In this document: positions 22,944 through 33,842 of the stretch, piece by piece
Position numbering within the stretch: position 1 is the first letter of the stretch
Layout: the number at the start of each line of letters is the position of its first letter
Assembly (NCBI GenBank): GCA_029204225.1
Contig: MU832143.1
Location: 1 to 64,000 of the forward strand
Direction: 5' to 3'
Length of the DNA stretch: 64,000 nt
Source of the DNA: Diphasiastrum complanatum
Taxonomy: Eukaryota; Streptophyta; Lycopodiopsida; Lycopodiales; Lycopodiaceae
Notes under the pieces: generated by a model
The model's input: only the letters and a program-made list of their open reading frames with translations
Told to the model about the DNA's origin: nothing
Database searches by the model: none
Program-made: the position numbers and the translations under genes

Positions 22944-23590
22944 TGTGAAAAATACAGATCCTAAGTGGATCTAAACTCCAAGATCATTGGCTTGAATGCT
23001 TGCACTCCAAACTACATAAGCTAGGAATTGGCAACACATTCTATGCTACCTAGAATGCAAAGAACTTGATCAAAAAGCATTTATCACAAATGGAAACTTC
23101 CATAAACATCAAGTGCGGCCCAAAATAGCATTATACAATCCATAATACATCAGCCTATCACTTTTGGAAAGCACCTAAGATCATACACACAAAGCTTGAA
23201 CTCAATCACTACACAATGCCAACAATGGAAGGAGAACCCAATAGAAAAATCTCTCATTAAGCAAATGAATACAATGGATCTGCTCCAACCTGTTTCTCCA
23301 CGGCCTACCTGCTATATATAGCTGAGAGAGATGACTCTCTCTCCTCTCTCTAGACCCTCCTTACCTAAAATATGCCCTATATAGGTAAAATTGGCATATA
23401 TGTCCAAAATACATGAAAATGGACTCATTTCGAAGGTCTTGAAGTTTGACACTTCTTCATACTGAAAAAATACACTTACTAAAAATATCTAGACCTGTTT
23501 CACACGTGTGAAAAGTCAGATCCTAAACTATGTGCCATTTTTAGCAATTTTGGCCTAAAACTAGACAAGGAAATGTTGACAATTTTCACA
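22944..23590 (-). repeat. 5' LTR of element C (647 bp)
   Basis: Same length as the 3' LTR and no difference noticed on reading; CACACGTGTG at 23501-23510. Confidence 0.92.
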
Positions 23591-23626
23591 GGATCCACTC
23601 TTGGTCCTTTTTGTACTTTTTTCACA

Positions 23627-24226
23627 TGAATATGTACAAAGTTGGTAACCGTCAACCGCCTTTGGGATATTTGTTTGTCCAACTGTTTTTGGGTTACTCT
23701 CCATTGGCAAAGTCGGTCAGCAAAAAGGCGAAAAAGACAAAGGTGCCTTAAAATGATTTCTAAGGTATTCTGGCCACTTGGCCAATGTGTCGCATTTTTT
23801 GCTAAGGTGCGAAAAAGCCGAAAATGACGAAGGTGCCTTAAAAATGATTTCTAAGTTATTCTAGCCACTTGGCCAGTGTGTCGCATTTTTCGCTAAGGAG
23901 TAAAAAAGATGAAAAAGACGAGGGTGCCTTAAAATGATTTCTAAGGTATTCTGGCCACTTGGCCAATGTGTCGCATTTTTTGCTAAGGAGCAAAAAAGGC
24001 GAAAATGACGAAGGTGCCTTAAAAATGATTTCTAAGTTATTCTAGCCACTTGGCCAGTGCGTCCATTTTTTGCTAAGGAGCGAAAAAGGCAAAAAAGACG
24101 AAGGTGCCTTAAAAATGATTTCTAAGTCATAGAAAATCTCAAAGGAAAAAATGTGAAGGCCTTCGGTTTTTCAGGATGCTCATTACTTGAACGATTTGTT
24201 TAAGGTTGAGCATAAGAAATCTAACA
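23627..24226 (-). repeat. 5' LTR of element A, part 2, with five 90-bp tandem repeats
   Basis: The repeat landmark AGGTGCCTTA (or a one-base variant) occurs at 23741, 23831, 23921, 24012 and 24102, giving units of 90-91 bp. Each unit contains 'ctaag..ttct(g/a)gccacttggcca' and 'tgctaagg(a/t)gcgaaaaa'. The end (24112-24226) matches the 3' LTR end at 9750-9863, which has only two units. Confidence 0.85.
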
Positions 24227-24796
24227 GATAGCACAAAAAAATTGCGGATGAAACCGCGTACTCTAAGCTATCTCTGAGTAGCTAAAAACTCTGTCTGATG
24301 CACTTCGGCTGATAAGCAATAAGCGCGGGTAGCAATAACTCTAATGAAATCTGAAAGAAAATCTGAGCTAGAGAGCTGAGCAAGATGTGTTTAAAGTCTT
24401 TGATGATCAACTATTCAACTAAAGCAATTAACGTGTATCCAGTAGGATAGCTAATCAGGTCGCAGATCGCAATAGCCAGTTGGCCATAATGTGCTGACAT
24501 CCATCCAGCTAGGACTTCCCAGAAATTCACTTGCAAAGCAGTTAGGGAAAGTCTTTAGTTTCATATCAAGTGGAACAATAATTGTCTTTCATTGGCATGG
24601 CCGACGTCTTCGACTTTATGATTTAAGGAATTTGGTCCTATAATTTAGAACCTAACTAATCCTATGAATGATATCTAACCTATCTAGGGTAGCCTACACA
24701 CGTGGAAACATGGATTCACAGTGTGGAACCCACCTATGTACAATTTACATGGTTTTGATCAAGCTAGATTTGGCAATTTTTTTACAATTTCTCACA
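24227..24796 (-). repeat. LTR fragments flanking element A and D
   Basis: 24227-24620 is homologous to the LTR-like DNA at 6300-6640, so element A inserted into another copy of that family. 24661-24796 resembles the end of the LTR at 37010-37062 ('tacatgg..gctagatttg..caattttt..tcaca') and contains CACACGTGGAA. Confidence 0.5.
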
Positions 24797-26790
24797 CAAT
24801 TTTGATTGCAATACTTGCTTTATTATCAAGAAAGGAAATGTCATTGCCAAAGGGATTATAGATGTTAGGCTTTTCAAACTTAATGTTTCTGTGAGGACTA
24901 ATCACAATTTGGATGTGATGGAAGCCAAAGGAGAGCTTGTTTCTCAAGAGGAGAGATTGGAGCATCCAAATCTCAAATCCTTGGATGTTGGTTTTGATGT
25001 TAATGTCAAGAATGATGTTTCAAGTGTGGATGAAAGTGCTTCTAATGTTGGTGATGTCAAAGATCTTGCAAGGCTCAAGGAGGAATCAAGTGAAGAAGAA
25101 GGTGTAGAGTATCAATCTCCACACCTAGGCACACCAAGGGGATCACTAAAATCCAAGGAGGAGCCATCAAGGCTTGTTTGAATAAGCAAGGATATGCAAA
25201 GGGAGGCACTATCTCATCCACTTCTAACACCTTCATGACTTCTTTGATAGATGAATCAAGTTGCTTTGATGATGTGTCTAAATCTCAAAGTAGACTTGAG
25301 ATAATTTCACATGACTAGGATGTTTGCTTGATTAAGGGGGATGGTGAAGTAGTAGCAAGAGGGACTAGATGTGGAAAGATTTTTAAGATGAATCCTTGTG
25401 ATGAGACTAAACTTTGTGAAGGAACGGTCAAGAAGAGTTTGGATCATCCTCAATCCATGTTTTCTATTATCAAGAAGGAGACGACAAGTGATTTGCCTCA
25501 ATCTAAGTCTCATGGTGGTAAGTCTTATGGAAATAGTGTTTTGGAAAAAACACAAGGGAAGTCATTGCCAAGGTGTTCTACTCTTCCTCATCAAATTTTA
25601 CAGCTTTTGAATTTGGATGGTCATGTTTCTTCGACTAAAAGCAAAGATGGTGCTTTTATGTGTGTGACCTTCATTGGTGATTTCAATTGGATGTATCTCT
25701 TATCAATGGTGTTTGATAGAAAGATTTCAAAATTTGACAATTGTGGGTCTTGAGATCTATATGATTTGTCTATATTCCTTTTCATGTAAGGAGTAAGGAG
25801 AATCTCATTTCATTCAAGAGGATGATGGTAGGATCTACAACAATCCAGAAGTATGATGGAGAATGGCCAAGGTTTGAGGAGGAGATTTCACAACTCATGG
25901 TGCCAAGGAGATTTTCAAGAGGCAAGGCTGAGTCTATGTGGCTCACACTTCATGGAAAAGAGAAGAAAATTTTAGGTGGTATCTACTCCAACTCATCCAC
26001 TTTTGCTTCCCTTCTATCATTTGATGAATCACTTTGCTTAATTGATGAGATATTTGCATCTCAAGATTTGAGTGAGGCATTGGTAGTATTGTATGATGCC
26101 TCTTGTAAGGACATATCTTATGTTCTAAATGGTTTATAATTGTTCCTAAATCAATTGAAAAGCAAGTGGTTATATCATCAAATGTATGCTCTTGGATCTT
26201 GTAAGAGCGTTCTCATTCATAGAGTGAAAATTTGTGTTTTTTCATTTTGGAGGCAATTTACACACTTCTCATGATAATAATTGAATCATCCACAAAGAAC
26301 ACTTATATCCATGAGAAAGTAAGAAGCCTCAATGACTTCAAGATTTTATTTATTACAAGATTATAACTATTATACAAAACGTTCATAGTTTGCGGACTAC
26401 TCAAGCTAGTATGCAAAATCTTGGTAATCAACACTTGTGTCTACTTTGTGATCTTGATCTCCATGGTCATTATGACGCATTAAGGCCTCATATTTTCTTC
26501 ATGGTGCAGCTATTTTCAAGGAAGAGGAGCTTTAAAGTCAAAGACCTTCTTTAAGCATGGAAGGAACCAAAGGAAAAGGTGCCAAGATGGTGGAATGCTC
26601 ATTGAGGAAGTTGGTAATGGATTTCCATCAAGGAGATATTATCATGGCTATGGTGACATCACATTAACCTCAGTATTTAGTAGCTGATTTTCAGAGTTTT
26701 GTACCTACAAATGATGTATTTATGAATCCATAATCAGCCTGTGAAGATTTGTATAGTTTGTCATAGTTAATCAAGCTATTTTTTTAGGAG
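24797..26790 (+). mobile_element. Element D: internal region related to element B, broken ORFs
   Basis: Plus-strand frames at 24891-25181 (acidic, 96 codons), 25328-25753 (141 codons) and 25822-26139 (105 codons) are separated by stops. The last contains 'AESMWLTLHGKEKKILGGIY', 'SFDESLCLIDEIFASQDLS', and after stops 'LEAIYTLLMIIIESSTKNTY' with 'IHEKVRSL' (about 26235-26330). This is the same order of blocks as in element B. No 5' LTR or primer site is visible, so the left end is truncated. Confidence 0.65.
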
Positions 26791-27434
26791 TGTGAGAAAT
26801 GTGGCAAAATATAGCTTGATTAGGCCAATTTTGGATACGTAATGCCATTCCACATGTGTGGATCATGTTCCCACATGTGAATCGTAGGCATAGGTTGACT
26901 CACAGTTAATTTCAAGAACTATGTAGGCAATTAGTCAAGTTTTAGAAGACAATTTGCATTTTTGCTAATTTTTAGGTTTTTGTAGTGGTGCAATTTCATT
27001 GGTTAAGAAAGGGCAGGATGAGGGCTTATGAGTGAAAAAGGTACAAGTTTTGGTAGAAAACATGCCATCTCAGATTGAATTTAGTCCATCATCTATATTA
27101 ACCACTTTGTAGCTCGTTTGTGATGGATAAATGTTAGAAAAAGTGAGATTTGCACACTTGTCTCTCAATTTTCATGCATTTTTTTTGAGTTAATGCTTCA
27201 AGTTGGATCTTTGTTAGCACTTTATGCCCTAACCTCTTTCCATACAATAGGCTGTACTTCACACGTGTGAAGCCTTCTTGACCTTCAAACTCTTGAAAAT
27301 TGATTGTTCTTGCATGCTTTTTGAGTGTAGATCAATTCTAACTTGTATTAGTAGAATTGATAGTAGATTTGCATCCAATCACACTTGTGGATCAAGTACA
27401 TCCATTTATGGTCCTTTTTCTCATAATATTCACA
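26791..27434 (+). repeat. 3' LTR of element D (644 bp)
   Basis: Begins TGTGAGAAATG after a TTTTTAGGAG polypurine tract and ends ATATTCACA. The beginning parallels element B's LTR ('atagcttgattaggcc', 'cacatgtgtgga'), and it contains CACACGTGTG at 27260-27269. Confidence 0.75.
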
Positions 27435-28672
27435 AAGACTAGATGATTCCCCTCAGAGGTTGAAGGTATGAAAGGAGAACAATCAGAGGACAATGAGAAA
27501 GATGCAACAGTCTATTCCGTATATAACCATGGAAGCAAACAACCACCCATGTCAATCCCAAGAACACAATTGATAATGATCAGGCCAATGAGGTCTATAT
27601 ATTTCAAGAAAAGATTGATAAGAAAGTTGATCAAGAGGCTGCAACAACATTTTTTACTGAAGCATAAGGAGAAGAGGCCACAACTAAAAGGGAGAAACCA
27701 CAAAACAATGACCAAGACAAGCCTAGCAAGGCCATTTGCAGAATTCCATTTCAAAATTTGTAGTGGATTTAGTCGGGTTTAGTCAAATCCAATTGACTAA
27801 TTAAATCCAAAATAAATCGCTAAGCCAACTTCCAAAACATAGACAGTAGATATCAAAAACCACATGTCCATTGGAGATATATAACAAGATTGATAACTTT
27901 TGTTTTTTGTGGCACTACAAGCCAAGCTTGTTGGCAAAAGGTATCCAACGACAAAAATAACTCAAAACTACCACAACCAGCCATTTATGTTAGAGCAACA
28001 TGATTATTGTGATACACATGACAAAGGGTCGACTTTGAAATTGGGCTATGTTGCTGTCTATAGCACCTACAATTTGATGTCATTTATTGAAGATTTTTAA
28101 CTCTAATTATGCATTAAAAATATCGCTTACTCAACTTTGCAATTCAATTTAGAACTAGAAACTAGTAAAATAGTTTGAAGTAGAGCCCAATAATACATAC
28201 TCCTTGAAATGAACTTGGTGAGTAGAATACACTTGCAATAGAGATTTGGAGTTTCAATCCCAATGCATTTAAAAGACACTCATTGCAATGGTGGTCAAAC
28301 ACTTAGCCAATAAAAAGGTATGTGCAAAGAATTGTTGAATTAGGCTCCATATTGTGTAAGGGTATCGGGATTCTCCTAACGCATGGGAGCCATGCATCTA
28401 GAAGAGCTATGTATAATACAAAAGTATTTTTACTGACAATCATTAAAAATTCGAGGAAAATTATATGCTCACTTGTAAAACAATGGCAATTCAATAAAGC
28501 ATAATGCTTTCTTTTCTTTTTTTCTTTTTTTTTTTTGTTGGGGAGGGGGGGGGGGGGGGGGGATGTAGGTACTATTGCATCAAATGGAAATTGTTGATGC
28601 AAGGTGGAAAAAGCGTGTTTTTTAATTTTGTCAATTGTGTTCCAAGATCTAATAATCATGTACGACTATAAA
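27435..28672. other. No gene seen; T-run and G-run
   Basis: Mostly AT-rich sequence with short unsupported frames. At about 28508-28536 there is a T-rich stretch, and 28545-28562 is an uninterrupted run of 18 G, which could form a G-quadruplex or mark an assembly-difficult tract. Confidence 0.6.
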
Positions 28673-28840
28673 AGTGGTTGGGCATTAATAGAGACATTCA
28701 AGTCAACTATGGAAGGCCCTATACAATAGATACTCATTACATGTGACCCTTGTAGTGGTTGGGCATCAAGAGATATTCAAATCCATTGTGAGAGGAGCTA
28801 CACAACATACACTCGTCACTTGTATGTGCCTATCAAGAGA
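28673..28840. repeat. Diverged tandem duplication (~84 bp x 2)
   Basis: 'gtggttgggcattaatagag..ttcaagtc..atacaatagatactcattacatgtg' at about 28673 is repeated in diverged form from about 28757. Confidence 0.55.
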
Positions 28841-29508
28841 AACAATTGAATTAATTGTAATATGAACATTGTTAATGAGCTCTATCAAAAGGGGCTATGA
28901 TATTATGAGACGAGGAGGACTTCGCACATGCCTTCATTCTTGTCAGTTGCATTTAAACCCAACACTGGCATCTTGCTAGAGTCTATTACACATTTTAGCA
29001 AGTGTTGAACATTAAGAGAACATTCATGGATATAAAGTAACCCTGATTAGAAATGTACGAATTTTGAACATCATTTATCGATAGTTATTTTAAATTTTCT
29101 TACAACTAGGCCTCTAGAGGAACTTGTCCTTTTCTTTAGCAAAAAATTTTAGTGTGTGCACTACCAAACTCTCAAAGCTCATCAATAATCAAAATTTCAA
29201 TATTTTCTCACACTTGCACAAGTCTGTACAATATAGAAATAATCTAGACGCTATTTGCTAGATCCAATGGCATGCTAAATAAGCATACCTTTGTGCCCAA
29301 AGCATGTCAATCATTAGAGCCCAAAAAGTTGATCTTTCCATCTTGCCAAGACAAACAAAAATAATAATAATGTGATCATCAAAAGCTCTAAATTCCATCT
29401 TGCACTCCCCTCATGCTTGATAATGAACTCTTGACCATTATTCCAATTTGAGTACAAGTTGCTTCTTGTATGGCAATTTGCGTAGTGAAGGTATACCATA
29501 ATAATATA
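28841..29508. other. No gene seen
   Basis: AT-rich sequence with stops in all frames. A further weak echo of the preceding repeat ('gtgttgaacattaagagaacattca') is near 29003. Confidence 0.5.
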
Positions 29509-29885
29509 ATGGCATCTAGTTCCAAAGAGCCCAATGTTGTGATAGCTTTTGTTGCAAAGTAGCATAAATATAGGGCACGTGGCACCTTGTACTTGCCTTA
29601 GATGAAGGCACAACTATCCAATAAAAGGAAGAAAATTGTAACACACAAAATGAAAGATTTAGCACTCAACAAATTTATATTCTAAACATAGGGCAAATAC
29701 AATGCCATCTAGTTCCAAAGAGTCCAAAGCAGTGTGGTAGGTTTTGTTGCAAAGTCACATATAAGGCACATAGCACCTTGTATGTGTCCTAGGCAAAGGC
29801 AACATGTCCAACAAAAGAAAAAAAAATCACAACACAAAAAGGAAGGAGTTCAATACCCAACAACTTATATTCTAATGCCCACCTT
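29509..29885. repeat. Diverged tandem duplication (~192 bp x 2)
   Basis: 'ggcatctagttccaaagag' at about 29511 recurs as 'tgccatctagttccaaagag' at 29703. Both are followed by a 'ttttgttgcaaagt..gcac..caccttgta' block and later 'caacaa..ttatattcta'. Non-coding. Confidence 0.7.
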
Positions 29886-30019
29886 GTACCAAAGATATCT
29901 TACGTGCATTGATGTCCTTGTTAAATCTATTGGGTTTGGTTACCAAAACATTACTGCTAGTTAAGCTACGTAAAGAAGCTCAAAAATTCAAGAAAGAAAC
30001 AAGAGATGCTTGATGAGGA

Positions 30020-30178
30020 AATGACCATACACAACCAGCCTTTGTGGGCTATTTATATATCCAAAAGAGAGAAGAGTAGATGCCAAGAACTGGATACTAC
30101 GGATTGACAGCCTTGAGAGTTGGATTGTTGATGTCAACAAACACAAGAAACACAAGTGTGTTTTGTTTGACACCAACA
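30020..30178 (-). repeat. 3' LTR remnant, minus orientation
   Basis: On the minus strand GTTTGAGGGAGGG (complement of about 30181-30194) is a polypurine tract, followed by TGTTGGTGTC as LTR start, and TATATAAATAGCC (about 30048-30060) is a TATA box. The far end of the LTR was not found. Confidence 0.5.
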
Positions 30179-30355
30179 AACCCTCCCTCAAACAAAACAT
30201 CACATTTCTTTTATGAATTCTACTATCACCTATATGTAGACTCCACGTATTCACACATCATTTGTGTGTGGTCTACGCAGCTATACATGGACTGTGATTA
30301 AACCATCTTTCACCTACTACATACATCATAAATTCTAAAGAGCTACTACTACTTC

Positions 30356-30790
30356 CTATTCTTCAGTTAACATGGCAGTTTCTTGATTTGTTTTCTCATC
30401 ATAGGCCTTTCTTCTGGCACTTCTTTGCAAAATGGCCAATTTTTTCACAATAGTTGCGTGTGGTTCCTTCCTCCTTGTTGTGCTCTCCCTTGCTCTTGAA
30501 TGGGTTTCTCTTGTTTGCCATATAAAGGGCAATGTCATGCCCATTGTGATAGCCTTCAAAGGATAGATGTTTGCGCCTTAGTTCTTCTTGAAGCAGAGCT
30601 GCCTTGATGCTTGTAATGTCATGAGTATGACTAATGCTTCCAAAAATAGAGGCGAATTGAGCATAAAACTTCGGGCAGGCTATGAAATAGTGATACAAGA
30701 GCTTCATCCTCTTTTATTTCTGATCCGATTGCACCTGCTTGTTGTTTCCTGTTACATCCTGTAACATGATCTATGAATCTGCTCTCATAG
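30356..30790 (-). pseudogene. gag: Copia gag fragment with incomplete zinc knuckle
   Basis: Upstream of the main frame, another frame reads 'EIKEDEALVSLFHSLPEVL', the end of a UBN2 gag. After a frameshift come 'ALLQEELRRKHLSFEG' and a knuckle remnant 'NYCEKIGHFAKKCQKK'. The remnant keeps C-X4-H-X4-C but the first Cys of C-X2-C is replaced by Asn/Tyr context. No pol lies between it and the 3' LTR remnant at 30178, so the element is deleted. Confidence 0.75.
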
Positions 30791-33285
30791 ATCTTGAGAG
30801 TTATGTCTCATCAACCCTGATCTTACTGAGATGAAATGGATTTACATGACTTCGACTAGGCTTCCTTGATCTCACTCCAAAAGACCACAAACCATCCAGG
30901 TTCAAGCATCCAATGCCAAGCCTACATACTCGCAAATACAACCAATGCATAAAGCCTCAAAGAGATGGCTTACCAATGCTCCTGATGGTAGATAACACTC
31001 CATCAATGTCAATCCAAGTATTGACAAGCAACATTTGAAGTAAACATTGTAGCAAATCAGCTTCATTTATGAGATACATGTGGTGCTATGGAACTTAGTA
31101 ATCCATGATCGGGAAGCCTTGATGGTGAGTTGGATGCTATGGTAAGAGAGACCAATTGACTTATAGGTCAAATCTTGCTAGCTTGTTTTTTTTTGTAAAG
31201 AGTCCAAGTTGATATATGATCTATATTCTATGTGAATGCTTGTCAAAGTGTGTAACCTATAGGAGAAAGCTCATGAGTTGTAGGGCATTCATCAGAGTCC
31301 TTGGTAGACTCATATGCTTGGTGCATGAAGGATGAATGATAGCTTGGCAAGGCAAGGCAAAGTGGAATGGATGATTGGATGGGACACTTGGATAGGGATG
31401 TATCTCTGGGAGGTAGACATATATACAAATGCATAAAGATGTTGAGCTTTTGTTGTCTGATTCAGATCTTGGCGGCGATCATGGCTATCAATATTTGGAT
31501 AGGTGGTGATTGTGACTATTGTCACTGTCAAAACAACTGCACAATATCAAGAACATCTAGTATAGGTGACTAGCCTTATTTTGAATGGTACCACGTCAAC
31601 AATCAAATTTGGCAATATGTCGATTTGAGTTGGAGTTGGTTCGCTCGATAGTTTGACCTGACAATTGACTGTCACGTAGATACTTGTTTTCGAATCTCGT
31701 GTATTCATGCAGACTTTGCGACAATGCGTGTAAATATGTAGCAACTTGAATGAATTGAGATTAACAATAAGATTTAGGAAGAGAAGGAATAAATCCAACC
31801 CTAAGTCACCATCCCTTCCCAAGGATTGCAACAATGACTTTGTTGCTTGACATAGATATGGTTGGGAAGCTGGAAGCTAGTTCAACTCTATCCACAAATG
31901 CTAGGTTTTCCACATAGCTTGTGTATTCAAGTTAGCAAAATCACAACTTTTTATTATTAGAGTGTTGCAAGGAAACTTTTGCTCATTTGAATTTTTTTCT
32001 TCTTCCTTAAGATAGCACTTTGTATAATGTCTACGAACTACAACCTATATTGTAATATAGACTAACTTGCACAATGAAAGGGCCATCCATTTGTATTCGA
32101 TGCTTTCCTTTTTTTTGAACAAGCATGATAGCCTATAGATGACTCTAATCATGAGATCACTTCCTTGTAAGCCTTAACAAAAATTTTTAATGCTACGTGG
32201 ATTATTTCATTGCATGTCGTAATAGAAAAAGCTAATGTTATTAATGATATGGAAAACAACTTCATGCATAAGGTGAAATAAGTGCACGCTTCTAAAGTGA
32301 CCAGGCCAAAATGAAAGCAATTTTAATGTACTAAAGTCAATCACTAGATTTAAGTACTTCTTTTAACTTTGATTTTTTAATAGCTTTCCTTCAGCTTGAA
32401 CATATAGTATTGTCTTCACAAGACAATGCCAAAAAATACACACCTGGGTACTTTGCAGGGGAAGGCCTGACCTTCTTTCATGGTTTAGGCTTTAAACTTG
32501 GGCTCCCACCGTTCCATGGCCCTTGGGGGGCTAAACTAATGAAGGCTCACCGCTTGGTGACGACCAAGCCCAAACATCTCTTACATGTGCAAAGTGTTAG
32601 CAAAGGCCAATTAGAGGGCTACGGGGCAAAAGGCCCTGACATTGCCAAGTGGTGAGCCTCATTGGTTTAAAATTTAAATCCAAGACCAGTTGTGCTCTAT
32701 AATCAAGGTACAATCCGTACAACTTCACAACATGAATCACCTTGCCATGCTGACTTCATGAATGAGTGTGTCACTGTTGTATCAAGGTGAACTTCATATT
32801 GCTCATACACCTTCGCTGAAGCCTTCTTGCCATGTTGACCATACAAATTCGTATAATGTGCAAAATTTACACTTGCTATCAAGAAGCGAGCCCTCACACA
32901 TGTGCATCCTCAATTTGAGGTGAATTAATGTTCACATATATGTGAGCATCAAAGTAAAAACTCACAATTTGATTATGGAATAAGAAAAACTCTCCACCGT
33001 GTGTAAATATGCTTCTTGGTTTCCAAGGGAAGTCTCAATTTTGGAACCAAAAAAGCTTTGGATGTCAAGCTAACCAACCATATCGAGATATGAGGTCATG
33101 TTGGGTCAAATCGGCTTCTTGTTTTTTTTAAGAAGACTTAAACAAGTCCTTATCTACTATAATTTCACCGAAACTTGGACTAAGTATCCTTCATGAGGAG
33201 GCTGGCTACAACATTAGCAAGTAGAGCCGCTAGAGTGGCGAAACCTGTCACCGGATGATAGTCAGCCATCAAATGAAAGATACAT
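30791..33285. other. No gene or clear element seen
   Basis: About 2.5 kb of AT-rich sequence without coding frames that match any family I recognise; the longest are under 100 codons and overlap on opposite strands. It is likely old, decayed repeat DNA. Confidence 0.5.
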
Positions 33286-33400
33286 GACGTAGCAGATGCA
33301 AATGGATTGACTTAGATTAGACGAGATGTAGCAGTTTCAGATGGATGACTCAGATTAGACCCGACGTAGCAGCTGCAGATGGTTGATTTAGGTCAGACCT
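33286..33400. repeat. Tandem repeat, ~39-bp unit x 3
   Basis: GA(C/T)GTAGCAG occurs at 33286, 33325 and 33363, each followed by 'cagatgg.tga.t.ag.t.aga'. Confidence 0.7.
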
Positions 33401-33582
33401 TTTTTGTGAGCCCTGCTATGGCCTGAAATGAGGCTCCTGTGAACCAACCACAATATGCCAGATGTATGCTATAATCCATTCACAAATGCTAGGACCTAGG
33501 ACCTATTGTTGTTTTACATAGTTCCCCATTCATTCTATGACTCATGCCACACCTCCTAGATTTAAAGTTTTAACCGCCTTTC

Positions 33583-33590
<8 letters not shown>

Positions 33591-33622
<32 letters not shown>
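33591..33622. repeat. (TC)16 microsatellite
   Basis: Uninterrupted TC dinucleotide array of 32 bp, about 1 kb upstream of the gene model at 34634. Pyrimidine repeats of this kind are common near plant promoters. Confidence 0.9.
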
Positions 33623-33626
<4 letters not shown>

Positions 33627-33842
33627 CATACAATGTGACGTACAATACACTCTGATAAGGATTCTCGACGTATAATAATAAAGCAATTTCTCTCACAACG
33701 TTTGCAGATATACGACGATTCATTGCTGATGGCGGGAGACTGTTTGGATCGTTGCTTTGTGTCGATCTTCGTCTAGAAGCCAGTCTTCTTTTTCATCACA
33801 AATCTGAAACACATTCCAACTCAAACAAACAATAAACCGTTA

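Larger units (their letters stand above)
18035..23590 (-). mobile_element. Element C: complete gag-only LTR retrotransposon
   Basis: A complete 5556-bp element in minus orientation: 647-bp LTRs at both ends (18035-18681 and 22944-23590), primer site and polypurine tract in the right places, and a perfect 5-bp target duplication (GGATC, 18030-18034 and 23591-23595). By eye the LTRs are identical or nearly so, so the insertion is young. The single long ORF encodes gag plus a long extension and no pol. This fits the known class of terminal-repeat elements with a gag domain (TR-GAG), which depend on another element's enzymes. Confidence 0.9.
12743..23626 (+). mobile_element. Element B: non-autonomous LTR retrotransposon, itself interrupted by element C
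   Basis: It has two LTRs of about 830 bp in the same orientation (12743-13574; and 17239-18034 plus 23596-23626), a tRNA-iMet primer site and a polypurine tract. Its 3.7-kb internal region codes for no protease, integrase or RT, only a degenerate zinc-knuckle stretch and a duplicated unnamed module. It sits in the 5' LTR of element A. LTR termini are TGTGAAAAAT..TTTTTTCACA, like those of elements C and D and the element at 36371-37062, so these form one clade. Confidence 0.85.

Noticed and set aside
27468-27782. 104-codon frame rich in Lys and Arg after element D's LTR
   Set aside because: No motif; an opposite-strand frame of similar length overlaps it, so chance is likely.
32410-32655. 81-codon frame with Gly/Phe/Leu-rich sequence
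   Set aside because: No family match recognised, no splice or promoter context, surrounding DNA decayed.
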